DNA of 64,000 bases from Leuctra nigra (Eukaryota > Arthropoda > Insecta > Plecoptera > Leuctridae): assembly GCA_934045905.1 (NCBI GenBank), contig OW203763.1, positions 42,313,172-42,377,171 on the forward strand. The letters are read 5' to 3'. The translations under genes were made by a program, and so were the position numbers. Under the pieces are notes generated by a model. That model was not told the DNA's origin. It made no database searches and was given only the letters and a program-made list of their open reading frames with translations. Each line of letters opens with the position of its first letter. Position 1 is the first letter of the stretch. Below, one piece after another: positions 1 through 12,215 of this stretch.

Positions 1-1474
1 ACAGATGGCGGGAAGATGCCTTTAGATGGATATCTGGAGTAGAGATGATCTAGTTGGAGTGGGAGTACTTTAACCAATCGATGTCAGTTATTGATCTGAA
101 TGTATAGATCCCCACTCAATTATTTCAGCTATCCCTATTTTTGTGACCCCTCAAAATCAAAGGAGGTCTTAGCTTTGCCCTAAAACGTCAGTTGTGTTGT
201 GACAGTGGCCGGTGGGTAACTTCTCTTCCTGGATCTAATCGTGTGTTGTGAAAAGTGAAATAATTCTCAAACACTTAGTCGTTTTGCGTGTTTTGGACTT
301 TTGGACTTTTTGCGTGTTTCGTGTCTTCCAATTTCCGACATAGGGAATACCGTGTTATTTGACTTAGAAAATGTTCACGTTTGATACTTAGAAAAATCAG
401 TGGTTTCTGACTTATCAATTTTAGCTCCGCGAGGACTTGGAATATTCTTCATTGAGATTTAACTTAGTCTTTCGTATGTTTGGTTCTTAGAAATATTTCA
501 CGGTTCTGAAATATTTTCTCTTCCGGGACTTTAATTATTTTAACCAGTTCTTATTCTGACTTTGAATTATTTTTACTTTGAGTTGATTTGTCTTTGAATT
601 ATTTTCACTTTGATTAAATTTAACTTTGAGTTATTTTGACTTCAAGAGATTCTGACTTTTATTTATTTTACTTCTCTTTTGTTTTGAACTTCGATTATTT
701 CACACACCGATTACTCCTACGCATCCAGGAAGGGAAGAGAGTTATTGAATATTTATCCAGTTTTATCAAGTTCTATCCTAGTTTCGTTTTAATTCCAGTT
801 TGTCTTCAAGAATATTTATCTAGTTTAAGAAACAGTTTTAAGAGTATTTTGTGAACAGTTTATCAAGTCCGTGTGCCTGTGTTTGTGAAACGGAGTAGTC
901 TTTTCTTACTACTACCGTTCAGTGTACTCTTGTAATAAACATATCAGTGTGTGAATCATACTGTGGATTACTGTGTTCGGTGAGTTAACCTAGTGACATA
1001 TTTCCTAGTGATTTCCATTTATTTCCTCTTTCGACATTTTACAATTAACTGAAGGAAACCCAATAGATCAGTTAATTATTACAGTTTTATTCTATTCTAT
1101 GGATTATAATCCTTCCCATCTGAGCAATCTCCGTGTTCTGAGAATAATTATATTGGAATTGATTCTGGACGTCGAGATCCTCTAGTAGTTCTTCACTTCA
1201 CTCCAAAGACAGTATATTCCGACGCTTTCATACTTCGAGTTCTCACGAGCTCACCCCGCGCCTCATCAGTCAAGTATTTATTATCCCCATAAAAAACACT
1301 CTGTGTAAAAATACCAGCCAAGTCTCTTCAAAAAAAAAAAAATAATGAAATCTAAAAATTCTGCACTGAAAAGTTGTGATATAAAAAAAATAAGCCAAGT
1401 CAAAACTTTATTTGAAAATCAAAAAATACTTGGCGCATCGTGTACATAAATAGCTTGGAAGTATAAGCCAATTA

Positions 1475-3764
1475 TCTAGTGGAGCGGTCGCTCCACCCAG
1501 CCAAGTCGTACAGTACACTCACACTCACTCAAAATACCGTTACTGCCTAATATACTAAGGAGCAGACCAAACACTTTTACTGTAAGCAACAACATAGCAT
1601 TTTCGGCCTACTGGATCTTAAAATCCGAAAATATCACATTGTTGCAAAATATCTTAATTTCGAGCTATGGCCCACCCCACCCCATATACCAAATGAGGTA
1701 ACAACAGATTATGCCATTTGCGAGCTAGAAGGCCGTGAAAACAGTGAATTTACACCCCTTTTAAAAGGTATCTGATTATGATTCAGATATCAGGAAACAC
1801 TGTTGACAGGGCCACAGCCTAAACGGCTAAATTGATCGATCTGAAATTTTTACCACATGTGCACTTTTGGCGTCTGATGATACCTTGCCCTTACAAATTT
1901 TTTGTGCCGCCATTTTGAAACCGGAAGTGACGTCATATCTCAAAAACGGATAGACCGATCGGGACGAAACTAGCGCCAAACGATTCGGACTGTCATCTAT
2001 ATAAAATACTAGGAAAACGCTCAGTGTAACGCGTTGATGAGCGAGCACAGAACATGCAACATCCCCATAGAAACGATGCACGACACGGCAGAAGACGATT
2101 TACTCTGCAATTTTTCAATCTCCATAATACACTGGATGAATAACAGATCCATTGTGTCGTGAAGTCTTACCTACATACCTTTTCCAGAAATCTCTTGTGA
2201 CATCCCATACTAAACTCGTAAAATTACAATTAATACTTGACTGATTGGGCTTACAATATGTAAAATTTAATATTAAGTTGGTCTTGATCACCATGCAAAA
2301 TTTGAACTTAATGTGAACATTTTTATTGTCGACCAATCAGTAGACATTATTTAAACTTAAACCAATTAGAGGATTTGGCCTTCGTACTGCATCCGATTTT
2401 ATGCGCTAGCTCAAAAATGCTTTCATTTTACTGTACATTGTGGATAGCTTGGCTGCTCTACAGGCCTTGCCTTGGAACAGAAGCTTAAAGAAGGCAGGGA
2501 TGACAATTTAGTATACATTTTTCAAGATTATGGAATAAAATGACCTTAAAATTACAAAACTTTTGAAAATGACGACAGATTATACTGAAAATTGGCAAAA
2601 ATACCTAAAATGTTGGTACCAATGAACACGCGAAGTTTTAAGTTGATCGTTCAATCGGTTCTAGTTTAAATGTCAAAAATCACATGAAAAATGGTTTTAA
2701 ATTTGAGCCAATAGGAGAATTTGGCTGAAACTTTTTATGATTGGGTACAATGTTGGTTGCAATGTTTTTGCCAAATTTCAAATTGATTGATGCAACCAAT
2801 CAAAAGATATTTTTTTTAAATTTGAACCAATCACGGGAGCCCGTTCAAAAACGATCCCAGGGACCGCATAGAGTACGTTAGTATGTGTACAAAATTTCAG
2901 ATCGATTGCTTGAGCGGTTTGACCTGGGCTGTGACCACAAAAAAAAAAAATTAAAAATAAAAACACACAGAGAAAGTGCCATAAGAGTACCGTGGTGACG
3001 CTCCGTACGCTCGCTCAATCAATAGTCTAAACAGAAATGTACTATTACCGAAACCGGAAATGATGTCATAAAAATGAAAAATCAGACTATAATCATCTTT
3101 TATAACAATATATTCAGAAGACTTTTTATGTTATATAACATTTATAAATACATATTTTAGGTGGCACTGACGCCAGCCGCCATTTTGAAAACCGTAAGTG
3201 ATGCCATAACTCGAGATCGGCTAGACCGATTGGAACCAAACTTTCGCTATACTTCATAGCATATTATTTATAGCATTAACATAGCAACAAGCACAACTTT
3301 TCTTAGCAACCAAATCACAAAGGCGTATTTTTTTAAGGAATAATAGTCTTTGGTGCCACAATATAATGTTACAAGCTGTAAGAATAAACTGAAAAAAGGA
3401 GTGATATCCCCATAAAAAACACTCCGTGTAAAAATACCAGCCAAGTCTCTTCAACTAAAAAAAATAGAAGAAATCTAAAAATTCAGCACTGAAAAGTAGT
3501 GATATCAAACAATTGGCCAAGTCAAAACTTTTCAAAAAATACTTGGCGCATCGTTTCTTTAATGACATGTATAGATGAGTACATTTCATTTCCTGCCTAC
3601 TTCTATACTATTTATATGCACGATGCGCCAAGTATTTTTTGAAAAGTTTTGACTTGGCCAATTGTTTGATATCACTACTTTTCAGTGCTGAATTTTTAGA
3701 TTTCTTCTATTTTTTTTTAGTTGAAGAGACTTGGCTGGTATTTTTACACGGAGTGTTTTTTATG
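1475..3764 (-). mobile_element. Helitron-like family B, reverse copy nested in B1
   Basis: The plus strand starts TCTAGTGGAGCGGTCGCTCC, the reverse complement of the family B 3' end. The body runs to two inverted arms (about 3407-3560 and 3619-3764) around a loop of only about 60 bp. It sits in the loop of B1 between ...CCAATTA and TAAATTATAC. Its 5' end reads CATAAAAAACACTCC and lacks the leading TCCC of other copies. It contains a family A element at 2009-3018. Confidence 0.75.
2009..3018 (-). mobile_element. Helitron-like family A, copy A1
   Basis: On the minus strand it starts TTGAGCGAGCG and ends with CGCTC...GAGCG, TTTTC and CTAG. Removing it joins GACTATTGA to TATTTTATATAGATGA, which matches the uninterrupted family B sequence at about 7019-7045. 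It therefore inserted between A and T with no target duplication. No coding capacity was seen. Confidence 0.8.
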
Positions 3765-5555
3765 TAAATTATACATGAAATATACATATACATAGTATGC
3801 CTATAATGCCCTAAAAAAAACGATGCGCCAAGTATTTTTTGATTTTCAAATAAAGTTTTGACTTGGCTAATTTTTTGATATCACTACTTTTCAGTGCAAA
3901 TTTTTTTTTTAGATTTCATTATTTTTTTTTATTTGAAGAGACTCGGCTGGTATTTTTACACGGAGTGTTTTTTATGGGGATATCACTACTTTTTTTAGTT
4001 TATTCTTACAACTTACGTGTGACACCACATGAACAATTACTAAATCCTTTAAAAAAAATAACCCTTTACATTGGTTATTCTCATGAAGAAAACAAAGGTT
4101 TCATTCCAATCGGTCAACCCAGTTCCGAGATATGGCAACACGTCGGTTTTCAAAATGGCCGCTGAACTTTCTGCACTGCCACATAGAATTTATAACTATA
4201 AATGATGTGTATCATTTTTAGCTTTCTGAATATGTATTTATTGTATAGGAGGGGATTATAATGATTTATAAATTTGAATGACGTCATTTCCGGCCTCATA
4301 AATAGGAAAATTCTAGTTTGACTGTTCCTTTTCCATAGAGATAGCCTTCCGAATCGCTTGGCGGTAGTTTCATACCAATCAGTCAACCAGTTTTCGAGAT
4401 ATTACGTTTCTTCCGGTTTCAAAATGGCTGCTGAAATCACTGACCCCTTGAATTATAATTTAAACATGATTACATTTTAATATAAGCTGTCTCAAATAGT
4501 ATATTTATTGCATTAAAATGTAAATTTGTGCGATTTTTAAAATGTGTGACGTCATTTCCGGTTTCAGTATGGGAAACTGCAAATATTATTGATGATAATA
4601 CATAAAGTTGACCGTCTAAATTGTTTAGCGTTGGTTTCGTTTAAATCTATTAAGACGTTATTAAGATATGATGTCATTTCTGGTTTCAAAATGGCGGCTT
4701 CCGGTTGGTTTTATATCAAGTCAAATAAAATCACAAAAGAACATACGTTACATAAATATCAAAATAATTGGATCAAATTTGTTGCCGAAATGCCAATCGA
4801 TGAATTAAATTTCATGACGTCATTTCCGGTTTCGTGAACATAAATTTTAGTCTGTTGCTATTGATAATCCATAAAGATGACCGTCCGAATCGTTTGGCGC
4901 TATTTTTGTTCCAATCGGTCTAGCCGTTGTTGAGATATGACGTCACTTCCGGTTTCAAAATGGCGGCACAAAAAATTCATGGGGTGAAGGTTAAATCAGA
5001 CGCCAAAAGTGCACACGTGGTAAAAATGTGAGATCAATCGGTTCAGCCGTTTAGGCTGTGGCCTGTTTACCGGATTTTAGCTCCACCCTACTACTACTAC
5101 TACTACTACTACTACTGAGATTATTATTATTATTATGAAAACCGCCCTAAAACACTGTTTTCACGGCCCTCTAGCGTGCAAAGGGCGTAACCTATTGTTC
5201 CCAAATTTGGTATATGTTGTAGGGTGGGCTATAGCTCGAAATTAAGATATATCGCAACAATGTGAGATTTCCCAATTTTAAGATCCAGTAGGCCGAAAAT
5301 GCCACTTTGATGCTTACAGTAAAAGTGGGTTTGCTCCAGCCTTTATATGAGAGTGTGCGCGCCGTACGACTTGGCTGGCGCGGAGCGACCGCTCCACTAG
5401 ATTATATAGTTTCTCTAGGACTTAATCTAGAGTGGTAGCAGCATATCATTCAGCTCCATCCTACTGTTAACAAGGTTTGTTATCAGTTTGCAAAGCTCAG
5501 ATTTAGTAATTTTATATTTTCTTCAATTTCTTTGTTTCCTTTAAAGTAATCTCAA

Positions 5556-6652
5556 TCCCCATAAAAAACACTCCGTGTAAAAATACCAGCCAAGTCTCTT
5601 TACTTTAAAAAAATTCAACACCGAAAAGGAGTGATATCAAAAAAGGAGCCAAGTCAATGACATTTCCAAATATTTAATCGTATCTTTGAAATAAAAGTAT
5701 AAACACCGAGAAATACTTTACAAAAGGACTTGGCGCATCGTTTTTTTAAAGACATTTTTCTATTCATAAGCGTAATATGCCATTTATATACAACCGTCAT
5801 TAAGAACTTTTATCATAATAGGGACACATCTTTCAATTACATATTATATATACCTACTGTTAATAATTTTCTATTTGAATTTGTACACATGAAACTTGTT
5901 GCCTATGTTTGTAATAAATACACAATAGATATCTTCGTAATATTGTTTCGTGGTCAACATTTTAATTAAGTCTCATGCGTTATACCTTCTCATCATGAAA
6001 TACATTTCTATTAATCCGCAATTTATAATAGTACATTTCACGAAGCACACAGTGACGGCACATTGAATTTCTTTAACATTTTTAACTTTATACACTTTAC
6101 ACTTGAAAAATATATAATAGTGTTCTATCGATAGTTAGTAATTTATTTGACAACGTTTCATGATTTCCCTCAGAGTCAAGATCATATTATGAAAAGATAC
6201 CCTTCTAATATCACCATATTAACAGTGTTATAAGAATATATATGAGCGCACTTCCTTGTTATTTAATTCTTTTACCATATCACTTATCTATTACAACATG
6301 AAATCTTTCTTCTATCGCCATTGACAAAACTATAAAATAGCAATTACTAAAAGTAGCTTGATTCATAGCTTGAGTAGCTTGATGGCTCTAATAGAAAGAG
6401 GAAAAGTACTTAAACTTGTACATTTCTTTCCACTTTTAGGATAGAAAGATGTCTTTAAAAAAACGATGCGCCAAGTCCTTTTGTAAAGTATTTCTCGGTG
6501 TTTATACTTTTATTTCAAAGATACGATTAATTATTTGGAAATGTCATTGACTTGGCTCCTTTTTTGATATCACTCCTTTTCGGTCTTGAATTTTTTTAAA
6601 GTAAAGAGACTTGGCTGGTATTTTTACAAGGAGTGTTTTTTATGGGGATATC
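5556..6652. repeat. Inverted arms and loop of B2
   Basis: The left arm (ACACTCCGTG ... GGCGCATCGT) is mirrored by the right arm (ACGATGCGCC ... GGAGTGTTTTTTATGGGGA), each about 180 bp. The loop of about 720 bp has no convincing ORF. The same loop sequence is present in opposite orientation between the arms of the copy at 59962-63091. Confidence 0.8.
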
Positions 6653-8434
6653 ACTCCTTTTTTTCAGTTTATTCTTATAACTTGTAACATTGTTTCACCA
6701 ATGACTATAATTCCTTTAAAAAAAATACGCCTTTGTGGTTTGGTTGCTAAGAAGAATTGTGTTTGGTGTCTTAAAATTATATTCCATGATGAATTGCGAA
6801 AGCATCGTTCCAATCGGTCCAACTGTTCTCGAGTTATCGCATCACTTCCTGTTTTCAAAATGGCGGCTGACATCACTGCCACCTAATATCTGTATCTTAA
6901 ATGTTATGTAACATTATAAGCCTTCTGAATATGTATTTATTGTTATAAGAGATGGTTTTAGTCAGATTTGGCATTGTTATGGCGTCATTTCCGGTTTTAG
7001 TAATAGTGCATTTCTATTTCGACTATTGATGTTTCATATAGATGACCGTCTGAATCGATTGGCGCAAATTTCGTTTCGATCAGTTCAGCCGTTTTCGAGA
7101 TATGACGTCACTTCCGGTTTCAAAATGGCGGCATAAAACCGGTTATAGCAAAAGGCACCTTAGACGCCAAAAGTGCACACGTGGTAAAAATTTCAGATCG
7201 ATCGGTTAACCCGTTTAGGATGTGGCCCTGTCAACAGTGTTTCCTGATATCTGAATCATCATCATCATCATCATCATCATCAGATAGCTTTTAAAAGGGG
7301 TGTAATTTCACTGTTTTCACGGTCATCTTGCTCGCAAATGACATAACCTGTTGTTCCCAAATTTGGTATAGGGGGTGGGGTGGGCCATAGCTCGAAATTA
7401 AGATATTTCGCAACATTGTGAGATTTTCCAATGTTGAGATCCAGTAGGCCGAAAATGCCATGTTGTTGCTTACAGTAAAAGTGTTTGGTCTGCTCCTCAG
7501 TTTATTAGGCATTTACAGTATGTTGAGTGAGTGTGAGTGTACCGTACGACTTGGCTGGGTGGAGCGACCGCTCCACTAGATTTGGTTATTAATAATATTT
7601 GAGTTTCGTGCTAAATATATGCTTAAAATTATATTCTATGAAGAATTGCGAAAGTATTGCCCCAATCGGTCCAGCCGTTTTCGAGATATGGCATCACATG
7701 CGGGTTTCAAAATGGCGGCTAAAAATAATATCACCTAGAATTTGTTTCTATAAATGTTATATATCATTATAAGCCTTCAAAATATGTATTTTTATTGCAT
7801 GAAGAGGGGTTTCAGGGTGTTTTTCATGTTGATGATGTCATTTCCGGTTTCGGTAATAGTACATTTCTAATTAATCTTTTGATATTCCATATAGATGACC
7901 GTCTGAATCATTTGGTGCTATTTTCATTCCAATCGGTCTAGCCATTTTCGAGATATGACGTCACTTCCGGTTTCAAAATGGCGGCTTCCGGTTGGTTTTA
8001 TAAAAAGGCACCTCAGACGCCAAAAGTGCACATGTGGTAAAAATGTCAAATCGATCGGTTTAGCCGTTTAGGCTGTGGCGGTGATAGCAACGTTCCTTGA
8101 TATCTGAAGAAGAAGCGGAAGAAGAAGAAGAAGAAGATACCTTTTAAAAAGGGGTGTAATTTCACTGTTTTCACGGCCCTCTAGCTCGCAAATGGCATAA
8201 CTTGTTATTCCAAAATTTGGTATATGCTGTCAGGTGGGCCATAGCTCGAAATTAAGATATTTCGCAACAATGTGAGATTTTCCAATTTTAAGATCCAGTA
8301 GGCCGAAAATGCCACTTTGATGCTTACAGTAAAAGTGTTTGGTCTGCTCCTCAGTTTATTAGGCATTTACGGTATGTTGAGTGAGTGTGAGTGTACAGTA
8401 CGACTTGGCTGGGTGGAGCGACCGCTCCACTAGA
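5556..8434 (+). mobile_element. Helitron-like family B, copy B2 with two 3' ends
   Basis: Inserted in the 5' LTR between CTCAA and TTCAAAG. The intact 3' LTR reads CTCAATTCAAAG near 21037, so again there is no target duplication. Arms are at 5556-5740 and 6463-6652. The body contains a first terminal hairpin with CTAGA at about 7580, then a second body segment with its own terminal hairpin ending at 8434. An (ATC)n run lies near 7255 and an (AAG)n run near 8110, each before its own 3' end. Confidence 0.8.
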
Positions 8435-8510
8435 TTCAAAGACCGCTCATTGCTAAACTAGTAGTCGTGGTGGGTTCTTTTGAGAGTGCAAACACTGCTC
8501 GTTACTACAA

Positions 8511-8528
8511 TGGTGACAGCGGTGGGAT
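8511..8528 (+). promoter_or_regulatory. Probable primer binding site
   Basis: TGGTGACAGCGGTGGGAT lies one base after the 5' LTR end, where a tRNA primer binding site is expected. I did not identify the matching tRNA. Confidence 0.5.
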
Positions 8529-8678
8529 TGATTTGAGTGATAAGGCTTATCAGTGCACTGAAAATAGTTGTATTGATACCTCTTTATCACAGCTTAAAAG
8601 TTTGAAAGTGTAGAAGTCTGTTAAAAAAACTGTGTTTTTCTTTTATTAATCAAGTGTAATATTTTGTGTTAAAAAAAA
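8529..8678. other. Leader of the LTR element
   Basis: A short untranslated leader between the primer binding site and the first ATG of the gag-like ORF. No further structure seen. Confidence 0.4.
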
Positions 8679-9118
8679 ATGGCAAACAACGAAAGTTTAG
8701 ATAATAGGAACGACCAATTTGTACCCGAGGTCCACCTGCAAGTCCTAAATCGAACGAAAATGATCAACTCCCAGCTAGTCAATATGCATCCTCGAGCAGA
8801 TAACAAGAAACGGACTTGTGCCCCTGAAGTAAGAATGACTTTGGAAAAACCAACGTATGCTGAAAATGCTGCTAGAAACTGTAACTATGGAAATCCTACG
8901 TCTAATTCCCCCTCGATGAACGTACCCTTCGTTAATCATGAAAGTCAGTAATCAGAACCAATCCTAAACAGGGAATTGGGGTTTCGCCAAGGATAGAGGG
9001 TGAAGGTGTTGATTCCGTATCTCGAATGATGTCTTCTCAAAATTTCATGCAAGTTAGAAATAAACGTGTTCGAATAGAAGATAGCGTGATTCCTTATTCA
9101 GCAGAGAAATGTATTCGT
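8679..9118 (+). pseudogene. Gag-like ORF, 5' part
   Basis: The ORF opens MANNESLDNRNDQFVPE and runs in one frame to a stop at 8949. A +1 shift near 8945 continues the reading frame (from codon 8948) without stops to 9118, where the RTE LINE is inserted. Skipping the LINE and one copy of its 10-bp target duplication, the frame continues at 12653 (...KCIR | IILYYSPLSEG). The protein is hydrophilic and matches no domain I recognise; position after the LTR and primer site suggests a gag product. It is broken by one frameshift and one insertion. Confidence 0.6.
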
Positions 9119-9198
9119 CTTCTTCTTCTCTTCTTTAACTTATATACTAGGATACAATCCTGTTCAAAACCAATTTAAAACGTTTTGTACTAAGCTCT

Positions 9199-9935
9199 TC
9201 ATTCTAATGAGTCCTTCCATCTCTTGTTTGGACGTCCTATTCTTCTCTTTCCTCTGGGCCGATTGTCCCGTGCAACCCTAACTAATCGCCCTTGATCCAT
9301 CCTTGAAATGTGTTCATCGCACAGAAGTCTTCTTTCCTTAATCCAATCAGCCACATCTGTAACTCTGCAGGTGTCCCTTATACTTTCATTCCGTATCCGA
9401 TCCAGTCTCGTTTTACCTAATATTCTTCTTAAGACTTTCATTTCGGTTACCTGCGACTGATGTCTTGTCTTAGATGTGTCGGGTCTTGTTTCAGAAGCAT
9501 AGGATATAAAAGGTCTTATTACGCTCTTATATATCTGCGACTTCGCATCCTGGCTCAAGAACTTGTTCCTCCATATAACATCCCCCAAACATCCCGCTAC
9601 TCTGTTGGCCTTCATGATTTGTCCATTCGCCTCCTTCTCTATGTGTCCATAACTGGTGATAGTCGTTCCCAAGTACTTGTATTCTAAAACTTGCTCAATA
9701 ATGTCACCATTAACCACTATTTTGCATCGAATGGGCTCTTTAGCAATCGTCATTGTCTGCGTCTTATTTGTAGAAATCTCCATATTATATAAACTACAAG
9801 CATTATTAAACCTAAAAACCAATCTCTGTAAGTCGTCCTCGTTATCAGCTATTAATATAGCGTCGTCTGCATAACAAATAATATTTATCGTACTTCTACC
9901 CAAACTGTATCCTTTAATTCCTCGAACAGACTTTA
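9199..9935 (-). pseudogene. RTE reverse transcriptase, C-terminal part
   Basis: Translation shows the RT catalytic box ICYADDAILIAD, then EYKYLGTTITSYGHIEKE, VIRPFISYASET and WKDSLE at the end. These are typical of RTE 'endonuclease-reverse transcriptase' proteins often found in arthropods. The ORF appears longer (to 10071), but the extra N-terminal residues come from the inserted family A element. True LINE coding begins at 9935, where removal of the insert joins ...MDEI to IKSVRG in frame. Confidence 0.85.
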
Positions 9936-10778
9936 TTAAGCGAGCGGAGCGAGCGTCTCCACTTGACTCTTGCGGCACTTTCTCTGTGTGTGTGTTTGTT
10001 TGTTTTTTTGCTGGTTCAACCCAGGTCGCACCGGTCAACGTATCGATCTGAAATTTTGCACACACCTTCATCTCATACTAACTTAGACCTGTATAGTTTT
10101 TGAGAAAGATCCGTCCATAAATAAAAAAAAATCGTGTTTTCCCATATAAATAGCATTGTAGGTTCGAGGAGTCCGTTGCGGCCGCTCGATGCGCCCCATT
10201 CAAAACACTCGGAAGCAAGCAGCTGTCTATTATTATTGTTAGAATACGTAATAATTATTTCTTAGCGGTTAGATATAGTTATAGCAATACGTGCGAGGTT
10301 ATACTCAGTTTTTATTAAATTTTCTTGAAGATGTAACCGATGTAGGAGGTATTGACTGTTTTAAGAGTTTTAATATTCAGTCTAACTTTCAATCCTTTCA
10401 AAGTCTGAGCAAATTATTTTTAGACGGGCGAAATGTCTGCTTGATTGTAGAAATAGATTGGTTGATTATTGAAATTATGTTTACGAATTATTTTATTTAT
10501 TCAGTCGATATGTTTCTTATAGATAGGTATAGGTATACGCTCTATTATACGGAACGGCAAGTAACTGTTGGGAAATATTTCTTAAATTATGTTTGCCATT
10601 TTATGTTTGCTATCTCCTTGCAATGAGAAGCAAATGCACTTAATTTTTATATAATTTAGTGGATCGTGCTTCTATCTCTCAGTTGTTTTAGGTATTGCCG
10701 AGTTTTAAGGAATTATGGTTCGAGGTTTGCACGTTTTCGTGCTCGCTTATCAACGCGTTACACCGAGCGTTTTCCTAG
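9936..10778 (+). mobile_element. Helitron-like family A, copy A2, inside the RTE
   Basis: It starts TTAAGCGAGCGGAGCGAGCG and ends CGCGTTACACCGAGCG TTTTC CTAG. It lies between A (9935) and T (10779). Taking it out restores the RT reading frame (MDEIIKSVRG), so the insertion left no target duplication. It closely resembles the copy at 54897-55914. ORFs inside it (such as 10291-10626) have no recognised domain. Confidence 0.8.
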
Positions 10779-11519
10779 TAATTTCATCCATAATCAAGTT
10801 AAAAAGAAGCAGGCTTAAAGAATCTCCTTGCCTTACACCCTTGTTCATATCAATTGGTTCAGAGAACTGTCCGTTACATTTGACCTTAATTTTACTATTG
10901 CTGTAGATATCTTGTATAACTCTAATGATAGACTGTGGAATGTTCCTTTGAATGAGGATATTGATTATGTCTATCAGCCGGATTCGATCAAATGCCTTTG
11001 TCAAGTCAATAAAACACATGTATGCAGGGTTGTTGTATTCCAAAGATTTCTCTACAATCTGTCTTACTGCAAATATTGCATCAATGCATGATCTGCCCCT
11101 CCGAAATCCTTGCTGTGCATCTTGTAGCTCTATTAAATTGTCGAGCTTACTTGTAATGATCTTGGTTGTGAATTTGAGCATGGTAAAAGGTTTATTCCCC
11201 GATAATTTTCCGGCTCCATTTTATCGCCCTTCTTGAAAATGGGTATTAAAATATTTGTCCTCCACTCATCAGGGATTTTAGAATTCTCCATGATCTTGTT
11301 TAAGAGTTTTGTTATCTCTCCCGCAAGTGCTGATCCTCCATATTTTAGAAGTTCATTAGTAATACCATCTTCCCCGGGCGATTTTCTATTTCTTAGCTTC
11401 TTTAATGTAATTCTCACTTCAGTCTCCGACACACTCACTTCTTCTACATTCTGTCCGACATCTTCCAATTCACTCATCTCTGCTCCCTGCAATAAGTTGG
11501 TAAAGTACGTTGCGTCCAC
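10779..11519 (-). pseudogene. RTE reverse transcriptase, N-terminal part
   Basis: Two overlapping minus-strand frames cover RT finger and palm motifs. 11519-11133 has LKKLRNRKSPGEDGITNELL and IPIFKKGDKMEPENYRGINL. 11181-10779 has QQGFRRGRSCIDAIF, FIDLTKAFDRI and GVRQGDSLSLLLFNLIMDEI. A frameshift lies between them near 11150. In the second, GDSLS replaces the more usual GDSLSP. It continues after the insertion at 9936-10778. Confidence 0.8.
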
Positions 11520-11723
11520 TTATCTATTTCTATTTTTTTGGTTTCCACGAATTCTTTTTTTTTTTTTTATTTTGTATTATTTTCCATACTTGCTTCTGCA
11601 GCCCAAAAAAGTCGTGTTCCATTTCCTTTGAGAATTCTACCAATATCCTTGTTTTATTCTTCTAATATCTGCATTCACTGCATTTCTAACCACCTTATAC
11701 TCCAAGTATGACTGCTGTGTATT

Positions 11724-12215
11724 CTAATTGCGATGTGCCAAATGTGCCTCTCTCTTCTGTTGAGAGACTTCTTCGCAGAACCAGGGTGTTTTCCTTGTGC
11801 TACAATCATCTTTATTAGCTAACACTCTTCTTTGTCCAAGTGCTTCTTCTGCCGCTCCCATGATATTATGCTTAATCTTGTTCCAACTCTGATTTACATC
11901 GTCTTCCTCAGTGACACTTGTGAGATCAATTTTACTCTTAAGTCTGTTCATATATAACTTTTTAGTGGAAATATCGTGTAGCGATTCAATGTTATATTTC
12001 GTTTCATACACCTTTTCTAATTTAACGGTCTTTCTAAATTTGAGTCTCATTTTACTTAATACTAGTCTATGATCACTTCCAATGTCAGCTGAAATTAAAC
12101 AACGAACATCCAGTATCTGGGTTGGATGTATACCTCTATTCGTTAGTATAATCAAGGGTGCATTTGTGACCCCTAGTATTCTCCCACGTGTACTTATGCT
12201 GGAGTTTGTGATCAA
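11724..12215 (-). pseudogene. RTE linker between endonuclease and RT
   Basis: A 163-residue reading frame holding DIGSDHRLVLSKMRLKF. The SDH triad is the conserved C-terminal motif of apurinic-like endonucleases. It is followed by the charged linker found in RTE proteins. It is frame-shifted relative to the endonuclease frame upstream and is separated from the RT by a degraded stretch at 11520-11723. Confidence 0.7.

Larger units (their letters stand above)
1284..5401 (+). mobile_element. Helitron-like family B, copy B1
   Basis: It starts TCCCCATAAAAAACACTC and ends with the hairpin GTGGAGCG-AC-CGCTCCAC followed by TAGA. The 3' LTR has the empty site TTTATTA|TTATATAG near 20882; here the element lies exactly between the A and the T with no duplicated bases. 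It has a left inverted arm (1284-1440), a loop that received another copy (1475-3764), a right arm (3818-3985), and a body with repeated TGACGTCA / CTTCCGG / ATGGCGGC motifs. A triplet repeat (ACT)n lies near 5090. No Rep/helicase ORF is present, so it is non-autonomous. Confidence 0.8.
1..8509 (+). repeat. 5' LTR, split by two Helitron-like insertions
   Basis: LTR sequence is at 1-1283, 5402-5555 and 8435-8509; the rest is inserted DNA. Window base 1 aligns to 19600, so roughly the first 240 bp of this LTR lie outside the window. Differences from the 3' LTR are sparse, such as single changes near 80 and 615. A poly(A) signal AATAAA lies near 934 before a GT-rich stretch. The LTR ends ...CTACA at 8509. 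Confidence 0.85.
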
